DNA from: Taudactylus pleione
Taxonomy: Eukaryota > Chordata > Amphibia > Anura > Myobatrachidae
DNA: 64,000 nucleotides
Assembly (NCBI GenBank): GCA_031769625.1
Contig: JAUIMM010000721.1
Span: forward strand, 976,001 to 1,040,000
Direction: 5' to 3'
The notes under the pieces are model-generated. The model was not told the DNA's origin and ran no database searches. It worked only from the letters and a program-made list of their open reading frames with translations. Position 1 is the first letter of the stretch. Each line of letters opens with the position of its first letter. Positions 12,380 through 25,469 of this stretch are shown piece by piece. Position numbers and translations under genes: made by a program.

Positions 12380-12751
12380 GTAAAATTCTTATATACAGTG
12401 TAGAACTGATTACATTACTGTGATTTGTCCATTGAAATGTTGAATATATCATTCAGACTTATAATCTATATATCTGATATACTGATTTACTAGTGATACT
12501 ACTCATTGTATTGGTGATATCATAGAGGCATATTGGGAAATGATGAATACTATGTATCTGCCAATAAATACTTAGAATTAGACAATATGTGGGTAATACT
12601 GAGCTATACAGAACTTGAGACACTAGAAGTGTAAGTGTGTGAGGAGAATGAGACCATTTTACACCCTTTTCACCAGGTCTCTGGACAATAGATTGGGGCC
12701 ATAACTGACTAATACTAATAGATCCATGTCTCTGACTTTCCCCAGGATAAA

Positions 12752-13996
12752 ATGGCTACCGGTACACATGATGTGGAGCTTATCCTGGAAGACATGGTCT
12801 CCTTTGCTTCCAAGGGCCTCCAGGAGATAAAACTAAAGGACATCTATCACGTCATGAAGGAGCTGGGAGGAGGTGGTTATGCCTCAGTCTTCATGATAAA
12901 GGACAGAAAAACAGGTCAGTATGGTCAGAAATTCAGTATCTTCCCCCATGGGATAATTTTAGCCAAGATTACAACAGGGAGAATTTCCCAGGATGAACCA
13001 TTAATAATAATGAAATAGTACACACAGTAATAATACTCATTCCTACTGAATCACCTATGATATTCTCTACCATGCCCAACAAGAGCCTCCCACAGCCATC
13101 AAACCTTTAGAAACATTTTTTGGAAACCAATCTCTTTATTAAGGCTTACCCCCTCGCACCTACTCTACTCCCACCTATACCCTTTTACCACCAATACTGG
13201 TCATAATAATACACCTATATCACCCACTAATGTACAATCACACCTGCCTAATTCAACGTGCACTATAAACTGAATTGCCACTTTATACTTAATCTACTCC
13301 CATGTATACTAACCATATTAATCCACACTCACTAATATCCTAATCTCCACTCTGCACCCACTTCCAATTAGAATCATCTTTGTGCCCTCACATCTATTAC
13401 TTGGCCTAATTCGTATACAAATCTAATTATGATTCTTTATTATCACAGATGTGAGGATGACACTGAAGATCCTCGACAGGAAACGGACAACTAAGAGAAG
13501 ATTCCTCATGGAGTTCAGTATGTCCTTTCTTCTTTCATCTCATCCAAATATCATTGGCATTAGTGGGATTGCATTCAAGACCCGTGACCACTTTGCTTTT
13601 GCCCAGGAGCTGGCAGCAGTGGGTGATTTGTTCTCTCTCATTCTGCCCCATGTAAGTAGAGGTCCTTTTTACTGATTTTATATCAACTTGGTGCTTTAGA
13701 AACATTTATATATTGTAAGACATTAATATGATGCTAAATCAGTGTGTATTTACTTCTTTCAGACTGGACTTCCAGAAGATGTGGTGAAGAGATGTGCAGT
13801 GCAGATCTCCAGTGCACTAGAATTTATAGAGAGCAAAGGACTGGTGCATCTGGACATCAAACCAGAGAATATTTTGGTGTTTGATCAGGAATGCCATTGT
13901 GTTAAGATAACTGACTTTGGTCTTGCACGTATCAAGGGAAGAGTCATTCATACCAGGTCCGGTAGTGTCTCCTACACTGGGTGGTGCTCTTGGTAA
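12752..13996 (+). pseudogene. SBK-like kinase copy 2, truncated in the activation segment
   Basis: Exons 12,752-12,914, 13,449-13,651 and 13,763-13,996, with canonical GT-AG sites throughout (GTCAGT and GTAAGT donors). The start ATG begins MATGTHDVEL and is the only upstream Met in frame. The glycine loop, ALK lysine, HLDIKPEN and DFG are intact. After SGSVSY the sequence jumps from the kinase to DNA that in copy 1 lies about 1.17 kb downstream (2355), giving a short unrelated tail and a stop. The APE motif and the whole C-terminal part of the kinase fold are therefore gone. A 2-base CA overlap sits at the junction. A transcript could be spliced, but the protein should not be an active kinase. 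Confidence 0.8.
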
Positions 13997-15136
13997 TTAT
14001 CAATTGATGAGACTTCCCCAAAATTTCATTACACACCAGCAGAAGATCATGATACATGGTGTATTTACTACTGAAATATTACTGTGTTATTTCTAGAATG
14101 AGAAATATTATTGTACAAATGTATTATAGAGGCTAAGGGACTTATTCTGAGTCACTTACTTATTTGAATGTGGCCACATCTATAGACTTTCAGGTGTCAC
14201 AGGCTGCATACACATCTATGTACTTATGTCTGATTCTGTCTCATCTCAGTCTTTTCCCTTCCAGGGCCCCCCCATGTCTCCCCGTCATCTGGCAGCAGAC
14301 TGATTTCAGACTAGTGCCCAGATTCTACTGCTGCGATCAGTGTTGTGCGGTCTCAATTTTCTTGGCGATTTCCTCACTGCACATGGTAGCAGCTGCCTTT
14401 CTCTGGCATTTTGTGCAGGGATGAGACATCCAACGCGGGACCTCAAAGTAGTAAATATTAGAAAATATGGGGGCAGGGTGTGCGGTGTGGACCCCCCTGG
14501 ACCCAGAGGCCCATGTGCATAGCCCACCCTGCACCAATTATAAATATGCCCCTGGAGAGTTAGCATATTTGGTCCAATCTCTGCACCTAGGTTGGGTGTA
14601 AGTGCTGATAATAGTGATGACAGCTGCTCTAGAGGAGAGATGGCCAGGATGGGGCGATCACAGATAGAATATGGCCGTATAGTGACATTAGTTTCCATTT
14701 GTTGCATGAATACAGTATAGGGAATCAGCATCAGGCCCTGAATCTCTTGTATCAGTATCGCAGCTGGATCACCCTGATATGGTCTGTGTGTCTAATACAA
14801 CTATTATAATCATTTCTAGGCCTGAATAAAGAGTATAATGTCTGGTGAATTATTTGCAATTGAGATGAGAAATGTATGAAATAGTCTATTAATTCCCTTG
14901 ATTATGTGTTTTCTGCGGGTCCCAGTCATTATCAATTCTTTCTATACCAGAGTTTTTGCCATTTCCTGTGTGGAGACATCTTTCCAAATATTTCACCACA
15001 AAGATGGCACCTATGGATGAGTACAGGGAGAGTAGACACTGCATGGGTGGCCATGGGGGTGAATGGTATTTTGGTTTATATAATTCTGGTCTGTAACAAA
15101 CATTCCAGTATGTCCCCTGTGGCTTTCCCTCATGTT
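13997..15136. other. 3' flank of truncated kinase copy 2
   Basis: Non-coding counterpart of 2360-3542. The GC-rich transposon remnant at 14,450-14,560 is shorter than in unit 1. No gene seen. Confidence 0.4.
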
Positions 15137-16244
15137 CTGCTAAGTAGAGATGTGCGCCGATCCTCGTGTTTTGGTTTTGGATGTGGATCTCCCCTGGTTT
15201 TGGATCTGGATTGGTGTTGCCAAAACCTCATCTCCGTGTTTTGTTTTCATGTTTTGGTTTGGATCTGGATCACATAAAATGGGCCTTTTCTTGTTCCTAC
15301 AGTAATAATAAACTCAATAACATTTATTTCCACTCGTTTCCAGTCAATTTTGACCACCTCACAGCTCTCAAGGGGACCTGGAAGCGAGCTTTCCAAAAAT
15401 AAACAATTGACAAATAATGCTTTGAAAATCTTCTATTAAAGGCATTTCTCAACTTGTACAGGGAAATTAAAAAACATAGTTAGTAGCCTTCAAACTTAGT
15501 AGCCATTGTTCCTATTGTCCACTTAACCACATGAGATATATTGAGAACAAGCGGAACACAGCAGCAAATGCAACATTTCAGACCTAAGGTTTTAGTATTA
15601 TGTTGTCTCTTTCTTGGGAATTCTTTCTTGAGCACCATGCCTGCTTGCTGGGAGTTGATTTTTTTTCATCCCAGAAGGGGACCAGGAAGCGTGCTTTCCA
15701 AAAATAAATAGACAATTGACTTAAATAATCCTTTGCAAACCTTCTGTTCTGTAATTGAATTTCCCAACCTGTACAGGGACATTAAAAGAAAAAACAGAGT
15801 TAGTTAGTGGCCTTCAAATTGCCATTGTTCCCAATGTCCACTTCTCTTAGATATGTGAATGTTAGAAATTAATAGAATGTAGAAGGCCAAAAATTGGGTG
15901 GACCACACATGGCTGATTGATCAACCATGGTGACTGGATTAGTGTCGTAAGGAAGAGGAGGCTGCAAACTGGGTGTCATGTTAGATCAGTGGGCACATTA
16001 TTATAGTTGTTGTTACTCTGGGTTGCCATCTCCTGAAGGGTGTTTATCAAAAGACAGAGACTATCTACCGATCAGCTCAGGCATAGACACTTCCTGAGGA
16101 ACAGAGCTGTGTTCTCTGGAGGGAAGCCAAATAGGAGGGAGCCACTGTTCCAACATCTGAAGCTCTTATCTCTCCACATCATCTATGACAGAAGAAAAAA
16201 ATGTAATTGGGGACATCTAGCTCCTCTTTCTCTACCCTGCTTAC

Positions 16245-16663
16245 CCTCTTTGGACAGGAAGTCCAGGATGGATGGTTTGGAAGAAGGCCTAGCAACAGAT
16301 GGGGAGGGTCATTAACAAGACCTGGTCCCCCCAATGGGTATAGTCTGGGAGGTATTGGTTGGCATGCAGGCAGTAGAATAACAAAGGCCTCCATGTTGTC
16401 AGTGCTTACTATTCCGTATTTCAGTTTGCGATTCAGGTAGGAATAAAGTCGGCTACAGAACATAGTGACAGAATCACTGGATGTCTGAGTGCATTCAGGC
16501 CAAATACGATCCATGAATTCCCAGGCAGATTCCAGACAGATAAATCCTTTGCTTGTAATAATCTTTGGTAATTCCTGGCAAATGTGGATGATACAGCCGG
16601 ACACTTTGAAGGCTGTAACTTTGAACTGCTTTATAGAAAACATTAGAATGAAACCTTTCCACA
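16245..16663 (-). pseudogene. SPOC-domain exon captured inside hAT B (open frame)
   Basis: On the - strand a TGCAG acceptor precedes codons for VWKGFILMF, the usual opening of a SPOC domain. The frame stays open to CPKRG and a GTAAGC donor at 16,244. Family-like features in order: VSG, a LP...GFICLESAWEFMDRIW segment, FCSRLYSYLNRKLKYGIV, LLPACQPIPPRL, then GGPGL and LLLGL. SPOC domains of SPEN, DIDO1, PHF3 and SPOCD1 bind phosphoserine peptides and link transcription to chromatin silencing. Here there is no start codon and no complete gene, so it is a captured exon with its own splice sites, not a retrocopy. Family assignment is from remembered domain patterns and should be checked by profile search. 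Confidence 0.65.
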
Positions 16664-17789
16664 CTGCAGTACATGATGGAGAAATCTCTTGAAGTTCAGC
16701 ACCTAGTGCATCTTTTTTTCATGTTCTCTGAGGCCTCTCCTGACTGTGGAGATATATTCTCACACTGCAGTCTTCCATTGTGACTTTTTAATTGTGATTT
16801 CAATGTTGTCCACTGGCTGAGATCCATCTCATCTGACGGTTGGGTTTTCGCAATGCAAATGAGATAAATTACATCCAGAAGGTGACTTATGTTTAACCAT
16901 GGTGTCAATCTCTCTTTTGGCAGAATTAGGCTTTAGTTTTTTACAAATAAAGGCTTTCATATTTTAGAGCATATAACTTTATAAGCTGTTAGGATAACAT
17001 TTCTGCCATGTTTAAAATAAAAAAACAAAACTTTTTGTAACCCAATAACTTAAAAAAAAAAAAAGTTTTAATTGCAATATTCATGCAGCCCCTAGATAGA
17101 CAGCAGCAAAGCACCCCTGCACAGCTATGCCGATGACAGGTGTGGCTGACACGCACATGAAAAAAATTGTTTATTATTTTGGATAGCAGCTCCTCAACAG
17201 ACAGGAGCACAGCACCCCTGCACAGCTACGCCAATGACAGGGACAGCCAGGTGTAAAAATGATAATAAATTAATTTAAAAACAATTCATTGGGTGCAGCC
17301 CCTGGCTTTTAAATTGATCATAAATTAATTTAAAAATAAATCATTGGTTCCTAAACCAACCATAACATTAATTTAAAATGTCTGGCAGCAATGCCTCAAC
17401 CAGCAAATAATGGAAAGGAAAAAGGTGCAAGATGGAATAGTTCTTGGGCCCTCCCACCCACCCTTATGTTGTATATAAAACAGGACAGTTTAACAAACCA
17501 ATCATTTCAGCAACAAGGACTGCCAATTGTGGCTGAAATTATTGTTTTGTTTGGACCCCAATAAAACAAGCTGCCAATGTGCATTGGACATGGAAATTAA
17601 AATGATCCCATACACAAACTGGCTTTACATTACAAGTTGTCCTCATCCTTGTCATCCCCCATCAGTGTGTACATCCTTTCCTTCACACAATATTAATTTG
17701 TCCACAGTGGAACCCACCATAGGTGCCTCTGTAATTTTTTTATGTAATTGTTGGTAGGTCTTCCTCATGGAATTTGTAATTGATTTTAA

Positions 17790-20700
17790 TGATCATCTTT
17801 TCCACATTTTAAGCAAGTAACCTACGCCGATCACTGACAAGGTTGACAGCTGCACTGAAAACTCTTTCAGAGTACATACTGGAGGGTGGGCAACTTCAGT
17901 AATGCAAAGCCAGTTTGTGTATGGGACACCAAATTGCCTCTTTTTCCTGCCAGTATGGAAAGGGACTGTATGACATGTCTATTAGGATGTTATCTCTGAA
18001 ATAGTCCTCCACCATTCTATGAATGGAAACCGTATCACACAGTCACGGTAGAAGACATGTCACTAGTAGGCAGTTCTCTCAGGCCTGACCAGATGTCATT
18101 TTTTGTTGAACGATCTGCATGACCAGCAGGCATTTTGTAAGGAAAATTTAGTTTTTTTCCTGGCAGCTGTTGAAACTGAAGGAGGAGATGATGGTGTTTC
18201 ACATGCAGCTGTAGCTGCCAATTTTCTGACCTACAGCTTTTTGCATAGTTTTAGATTTTGGTCTGTTGGAAAAAACTTCACAAGGTAGGACTTAAACCTA
18301 GGAACCAGAATGGTGGCCAAAATATAATTTTTCAGATTACAAAGATTGATGACTCTTGGATCCTGGTGAAGTGAATCAAGGGCTTGATCCACCAGTCCAA
18401 CATACTTTGCGCAATTGCTATGTTTCAGCTCCTCCTTCAGTTTCTCCAGCTGTTTTTGCAAAAGTCTGATGAGGGGAATGACCTGACTCAAGCTGGCAGT
18501 GTCTGAACTAACTTCACATGTGGCAAGTTCTAAGGGTTTGAGAACCTTGCACAACACAGAAATTATTCTCCACTGTGCTTGAGTAAGGTGCATTACCCCT
18601 CCACGGCCTATGTCATAGTCTGCTGTATAGGCCTGGATGGCCTTTTGTTGTTCCTCCATCTGCTGAAGCATATAGAGGGTAGAAATCCAATGAGTTACTA
18701 CCTCTGGCTTCAGCTGATGGAAGGGCGAATTTAACAGTACCTGCTGGTCATGCAATCTTCGACAAGTGGTCGCCGAATGTCTAAAGTGTCCGGATATTTT
18801 GTGGGCCACCGAGAGCATCTCCTGCATGACCATATCACTTTTTAAAATATGTTGCACCACCAAATTAATTGTGTGAGCAAAACATGGGACGTGTTGGAAT
18901 TTGCCCACATGTAATGCTCTAACAATATTGGTGGCATTGTCCGAAATCACAAATCCTGAGGAGAGTCCAAGTGGGATAACCCATTTAGCAATGATTTCCC
19001 TAAGTTTTTCTAAGAGGTTCTCAGTGGTATGCCTCTTAGTGAAACCAGTTATACAAAGAGTAGCCTGCCTCTGTATCAGCTGTCTCTTGGGAGATGTTGC
19101 TGTTGTAGGCAATACACCTACCCCGTGGGCTGTCACAGTCATGTAATCGTTAGTTTGCCCTCTCCCACTTGTCCACATATCAGTGGTCAAGAGGACAGTG
19201 GGTACAACGGCATTTCTGAGGTCATTAATAAGGTTTTTTTTAATGTCCTTGTACAGACTTGGAATTGTTCTTCTAGCGAAGTAGAATCTAGAAGGGATCT
19301 GGTAGCGAGGACACAGGACCTTAATTAACTATTGAAAACCCACTGCAGTAATGGTGGATACTGGATGCACATCTAATCTAATACCAGCATAGCTGTTATG
19401 GCATCAGTAATCTGCTGTGCAAATGGATGATTGCTGTCATACTTGTTTGCCATTGCAAACATTTGTTTGACAGTTAATTGTTTTTTGGAGGATATGCTAC
19501 AAGTAGTCTTCATCCTGTTCCCCTTCTGGGATGAAGATCCACTGACAACAACAGCAGCAAAAGGCGTAGTCATCAATGATCCTTCTGAGGAATCATGGAT
19601 AGGAGAGGAGTCAATCATGCTTTGAATACCAACATTGGATGCAGAAGGACTACTTCCAATGACGAATGAGAATGTTGATGATGCAGGTGTTGGTGTTGGA
19701 GATCGAAGGTGCTTGGATCTCACAGAGAGGGAGCAGGTAGGTGACACTGGACTTGTTATGTTTTGAGTTTTGGAACTTGGTGATGTACACTTTGATATTT
19801 GATGAATGCGCTCCTAGTGACGTAACAAGGAGGAGGTTCCTAGGTGGTTTAGGTCCCTCCCTCTACTCACTCTTGCATGGTAATGGGCACATATGGCTTG
19901 ACAACTGTTGTCCGGATCGGGATGGAAATAATTCCACACGTTAGAAGTAGATTTTTTTGTCTTTTGTCCTAGCATGACAACATTGGGCTTTGGCTTTTTC
20001 AAACCATGGGCAACAGCTGTTGCCTTACTTACACAAAGGACGTCCTCGGCATCAACATCCTTATCACCTACATCTTCATCATCAACATCCTCATCATCCT
20101 TAGCACCTTCAACTACCAAAATGTCCTCCTCCATGTGCAATTTCACAGAAGCATCCTCAATGACTACGTGTGCAGGATGTCGACTGCCCTTCCCCACATT
20201 TACAGAGGGCACACACATTTTGGAACTTGGAGGATCCTCCAGTACACTAGCATTTAGGTCAGGCTCACACATTGCAACCACGGGACACTTGCACTCTCCT
20301 CAGGGATTTGGGATTTTGATTTCTCAGGGCCCATAGTTGGTTTTTCTGGAGCAGTCTTAAAAAATTTCACTTTTTTAATTGGACCACCACCACAACTACT
20401 ACAAGCAGAAGGGATATCAGAATCAGCAGCTTTCATAAAGAAAGGCCAAGGCCATATCCATTCCTTGCCACTTCGTGTAGTGAATGGCATATTGCCAATT
20501 TTTTGTTTATCTAAAGGCAAATATCCTTTCAATTTTTTTCTTACCTCCAGCAAAAATTGTTTTACCATATCGATGGCGGGACTTAAGCCCTGGGGTATGG
20601 GCCTTCATAGAGTACGAGAAAGTTGACGGCCTTGCACTGTTGGCAGCAGCTACAACATTTGGTTCTTGGCCTTGCTCTCCTGTCATGTGACAGCCCTCCA
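17790..20700 (-). pseudogene. hAT transposase (BED-finger type), copy B, broken
   Basis: Same order as in hAT A but with more of the N-terminus: a region at 20,254-20,568 (MVKQFLLEVRKKLKGYLP), an acidic stretch (about 20,050-20,110), the BED finger (about 19,830-19,930), the core with TTDMWTS (19,185), SDNATNIVRAL (about 18,930) and CFAHTINLVV (about 18,870), and the dimerisation region near 17,880. The core is open for 319 codons (18,231-19,190), but the whole is split by frameshifts near 19,800, 19,370, 19,200 and 18,230. The second Cys of the BED finger is Tyr here (CAHY), so zinc binding would be lost. Dead transposase. Confidence 0.8.
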
Positions 20701-23162
20701 TATTTTCTGCAGTCTTGAAGCAGTGTCACAATCACCAATAGTGTAGCCAAGGTGCGGTTACAAAAAGACAAATGATGATTTATATTTTTTGTCAACTCCA
20801 GATGAACTTGGCTCCAGAGCAATGATTGATCATGACTGAACTCTGGCAGCACTAGGTTGCAACTTGCATTGCTGGCTGGATCTTGTATGGTACAGCCCAA
20901 CAGTCACGCACGCGCACACACAGAAAAATATAAAAGACACTGATTTTTTTTTTTACAATTTTTTTTTGTTTTGGAGTCCAGAACTTGGGCCCAGAGATGG
21001 ACACAGCACAAGCCCAGGACACAGCAGACAGCCCAGATGTATTGGCTGACAGCACAGTGACAGCACCATGACAAGAGACCAGAATGGATCAGCAGTCACC
21101 CACCCAGGACACAGCAGACAGCACCAGCACCTCTCCCAGTCCTACACTACCCACCCTCCCTGTTCAGTCTCCACAGCCGGAGTGAAATGGCATCCATTGC
21201 GTGGTCCCTTATATACTACATTGATCATAGAGATGAAAGCTCGCGAACCATGAGGTTTCTGACTATTTTTTTGCCTCTGTTTCGAGATCTGACCAGGTGG
21301 GAAATGCCAAGCCTGCTTGGATCCCACTCGGTTATGCTAAATTCAGGTGGGTTCGGATGTCTGGCTCATCTCTACTGTTAAGTAAGGAAACGGATTATGG
21401 GAATTTTATTTTTTATTATTATTCTGTTCTAAAATATTGAAAAACACATTAAAATATGCATAAAAATCAGTGTCTTTCTGGACATGACCAACCGTAATAC
21501 CACCTCCTGCTTGGTGCAATAAGTAGCTTTTACATTACATCCAGTATCACATCCATAATGGTCCAGTCTGGTTTGAGAATAAGTTCTATTGTCCTGCAAT
21601 TAATATGCTAATTAAGAGATACAGCAGCTGGTTGAGTGCAACAGGAATTTCTATACACTCACTTGGGTATAAATAAACACTATATACAAAAGATATAAAT
21701 ACTGTAATGGAAGGTGAGTGACCAGGCTGTTATATCACACCCGGCATTACAGAGTCAGCCCTAGGAATATGAGGGCCCATTGTATTTTTAATAGGGATGA
21801 GCGGGTTAGGATTTCTGAAATCAGAACCCCCCCCGATCCGAGCCAGGAACAGAGTCAGGCCCGGGTTTTCCCACCTGACTTGGACCTCAAATCGAGGCAA
21901 AACTTCATCATTCCACTGTCAGATCTTTTGGGTTTTGGATTCAATAAAAGGTCCCCGCGTCGGCGCCATTTTTCACTCTGGCTGTGGACAGTGAAGGAAG
22001 AGGGTGGGAGTTGTGCTGCTGTTGTCCATAGGGGCTGTGTCCACTCCAAAGTCCATAGGGGCTGGCTGGGCAGTGTTGTGCAGTGTCCCATAAAGGCTGT
22101 AGTTATAAAGGGGTGCTCTCTCCATCAGGGGTGCTCCCCCAAAGTGCAAAAAAAAATCTTTTTTTTTCCTATTTGTGTGCGCTGTAGCCACATGTGCATC
22201 AACAAAGTAGCAGTGCCAAGCATATGCCTGTGTCATAAATCAAGGGCCATCTGGCTCATCTGTTGAAGGGTTGTATAACACCCAAAGTGCCGTAAAAAAA
22301 TTAAATCTTTTTGTGTTTGTGTGCGCATCAGCTGCACGTGCATCAACAAAGTAGCAGTGCCTGCATATGATACCGTCACCACTGACAGAATGGTGGAGGA
22401 TTACATCAGTGACAGCATCCAAGTAGGCATGTCAGACAGTCCGTACATGTACTGGCAGGAAAAAGAGGCAATTTGGAGGCCCTTGTACAAACTGGCTCTA
22501 TTTTACCTAAGTTGCCCCGCCTCCAGTTTGTACTCCAAAAGAGTGTTTAGTGCAGCCGGGAACCTTGTCAGCGAAAAGCGTAGGAGGTTGCTTCCACAAA
22601 ATGTGGAGAAGATGATGTTCATCAAAATTAGTTTTATCACTTCTTCCAGGGAGACCAGCCTCCAGAACGTACAGAGAGACTTGTGGTGGTGGATTCCAGA
22701 GGGGACGAGTTAATACTCTGTGAGGATGAGGATGTACACAACACTGAAGAAGGTGAGGAATCGGTGGATGATGAGGATGAGGACGACATCTTGCCTCTGT
22801 AGAGCCAGTTTGTGCAGGGCCAGATTAATTGCCAGCTTATTTTGTGGGGGCCCAAATGAACCAATCATTTCAGCCACAGTCGTGTGGCAGACCCTGGTGC
22901 TGAAATGATTGGTTTTTTAAAGTGTGCATGTCTTGTTTATACAACATAAGGGTGGGTCGGAGGGCCCAAGGACAATTCCATCTTGCACCTCTTTTTTTCT
23001 TTGCATTATGTACTGTTTGGGGCCTAGTTTTTCAAACTACCATCCTGTCTGCCACTGCAGTACCACTCCTAGATGGGCCACGTGTTTGTGTCACTTAGCA
23101 TAGTCATCCAGCTACCTCGGTGCAACCTTTTGGCCTAAAAACAATATTGAGGTGTTCAGAAT

Positions 23163-23365
23163 AGTAGAGAACACTTTTCCGTCAAACTTAATTTGACAGG
23201 TACCACGCCCATTTCTCCTCCCCCTGCTACTCCCCCTTTTCCTCCCCTTTTTGATATCGTTTAATATGCATTTTATATGAATTTAATATTAAATTCATAT
23301 AAAATGCATATTAAACGATAAATAAATCTAAATCAAATGTATATAAATGCGATAGGATTATATAA
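23163..23365 (+). repeat. Left terminal inverted repeat of the Polinton
   Basis: Matches the reverse complement of about 37,215-37,425 with scattered substitutions and small indels. The outer 75 bases (through the C-rich CCCATTTCTCCTCCCCC tract) are best conserved. It includes the hairpin at 23,255-23,320 and one copy of the subterminal unit around ATAAATGCGATAGG. The inner boundary is approximate. Confidence 0.8.
23255..23320. repeat. Perfect 66-bp palindrome in the left terminal repeat
   Basis: Every base from TATCGTTTAATATGC at 23,255 pairs with its mirror ending at 23,320; the centre is between 23,287 and 23,288. It is AT-rich and could extrude as a cruciform or fold as a single-strand hairpin. 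Confidence 0.95.
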
Positions 23366-23872
23366 CAGCGATAGTGTTTTATTTCATTTTATATAAAATG
23401 GGGTTTCATCGAAAGTTGTTGCTGGGGAGTGAAAAGCATTCTGTGTTTGAGATGGAGAATATGTTTGTCCAGTCCTATACCCTGTGGAGAAGCATGAAAT
23501 TGTGACATATGTGAAGCACATGTTCTGTCTTCACACCTGATTTAACTAGAACAGTGCATTCTGGAGGATGGGCTCAGACATGTCCAGACATGATCACAAT
23601 TTATCTCACATCAAGATTTGATTTTATTTAACATCAGGCTTTGTTAAATACGGTCCTTAGATTCATATGACAGCATCACTATAAATATGTATTCAATTGT
23701 AAGATACAAATACAAATAAGCAACATGGTGCAATATTAGCATTAGGTTGTCTTTAACCTCAAATGATAAACTGTGTTATATAAGTTAAAGCCAGATAATT
23801 GTTGCATCCTGTTTGTTAAACTATCTCGTGTTTGCATTTAAATTATAGGCCGCACTATGTCTAATAGCGTGC

Positions 23873-23976
23873 ATTTAAATAAATGAAAAAAATATAAAAT
23901 ATGTATATATATATATATATATATACACTTATACATATACACACACACATACTTTATATTTTTTTCATTTATTTAA

Positions 23977-23978
<2 letters not shown>
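23873..23978. repeat. 26-bp perfect inverted repeat enclosing a TA/CA microsatellite
   Basis: Arms 23,873-23,898 and 23,953-23,978 are exact reverse complements (ATTTAAATAAATGAAAAA...), separated by 54 bases of TATA and CACA repeat. Confidence 0.9.
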
Positions 23979-24047
<69 letters not shown>

Positions 24048-24400
24048 TATACAGACACATTTTTATAACAGCATGCCGACGATTAAACATTTAACCAAAA
24101 TCTGTGCTAAACTAGTAAAACCATGGTTTATTTAGACTCAAATTAAAGTTAATTTTCCGTACAATATAAAGACCTAAAAAATTTTAGTATATCATTTTCC
24201 AGAGAAAAATTATGTGATTATTAATAAATAAGTTAAAATCTGAACAGAAGACAGTGAACGCCCCCCTATGACCATGCCCATAGAGGAGGCTTCATACATT
24301 TCACCTTTAAAAGATCAGCTGTTTGTCTGCTGATATTCACATCTGTTTTGAAGACTGAGACAGAGCAAGCTTATACAGGCATATGTAAGTATATAAGTAT

Positions 24401-24882
24401 TTTTAAAAAGTCAGTTGTGGTTATAACAGTTACTGCTATTTTTTGTGTTTCATAACAAGCGGGTTATAAATATATGCTGGTAATTCCTAATCTAACAGCA
24501 TCTCTTGGTAATGCATGTATGAGCAAATGTTAATATGCATGTGATTCATTTTAAAGTATGTTGTGCAATTATGATGATTAGCGGGTGTTGACCATGTGTA
24601 ATTAAAATAATTGTGTTTCATAAAATGTTTCAATTGTTCTTAAAAGTTGTTATATATATCGGTAATTGTAATATATGTGGGTAAATATATTGATTATATT
24701 ATTATGGTTGTGATACATTTTTTTCTCTTTTTTAAAAAGTCATAGTTTTGGTTATAACGGTTACTGCTATTTTTTGTGTTTCATAACAAGCGGGTTATAA
24801 ATATATGGTGGTAATTCCTAATCTAACAGCATCTCTTGGTAATGCATGTGTTAGCAAATTTTAATATGCATGTGATTTATAT
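24401..24882 (+). repeat. Direct repeats of about 150 bp in the Polinton left arm
   Basis: 24,401-24,555 and 24,729-24,882 are near-identical, both containing ATAACAAGCGGGTTATAAAT and AATCTAACAGCATCTCTTGG. The segment after the first copy (about 24,529-24,612, with TTAGCGGGTGTTGACCATGT) recurs at about 25,190-25,272. They lie between the leader exon and coding exons of the accessory gene. Confidence 0.85.
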
Positions 24883-24968
24883 TTTGTTTATACAAACATT
24901 ACCTTCTTTTAATTGTGTTTTTATTACATAAATAAAGCTATATATATATATATATATATATATGTATG

Positions 24969-25011
<43 letters not shown>

Positions 25012-25469
25012 ATATATTAGTGATACTTATATTGCGTGAATTATACGTTGAAATTTCTTTCATGAATCAAATGTTCCACTCATGCTATACAGTTAACAGT
25101 GGGATGGAATTTGAAATTTTCAAAGATAGGCAGTGTATTACGTATGATTTGAGCAGCATCTAGTGACGAGTTTTGGCATTGCAGATTGATGCATGTTAAT
25201 ATGCATGTGATTCATTTTAAAGTATGTTGAGTAATTATGATTAGCGGGTGTTGACCATGTGAAATTAAAATATATATTTTTAATTTGTCTTTCAGCATAA
25301 TTTTTATTCCAAGGCACACCCTTAGAAAAAATAATAATAATATGTACAACACAGTTTTATCAGGTAAAAATATGCGTTAACGGTAAAAAATATAAACGAT
25401 TTGCATATTAATATAATATTTTGTTTTAAACAGTCAACAAGCCAGAACATCTTTGAGATTTCTGACGAT

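Larger units (their letters stand above)
15137..21382 (-). mobile_element. hAT DNA transposon B (15,145-21,374), duplicate of A
   Basis: TAGAGATG at 15,145 and CATCTCTA ending at 21,374, with target repeats CTGCTAAG (15,137-15,144) and CTGTTAAG (21,375-21,382). The same single mismatch as in hAT A shows the two are duplicates of one insertion. It is about 1.1 kb longer than A because it keeps the transposase N-terminal region (about 20,105-20,870) and the first half of the captured SPOC domain. Tandem units of about 100 bp lie at 17,085-17,260. Confidence 0.85.
23366..25433. other. AT-rich left arm of the Polinton: repeats, promoter and leader region
   Basis: No gene of its own. It holds the 26-bp inverted repeat around a TA tract, (TA)n runs at 23,903-23,924, 23,981-24,037, 24,939-24,963 and 24,973-25,009, a TTTAAAAG box at about 24,306, and a possible leader exon ending at 24,384 before GTAAGT. 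A short frame across 24,966-25,163 is microsatellite translation. Confidence 0.6.

Noticed and set aside
24966..25163. 65-codon frame in the Polinton left arm
   Set aside because: Starts in a TA microsatellite (YIYIYI repeats) with no conservation visible.
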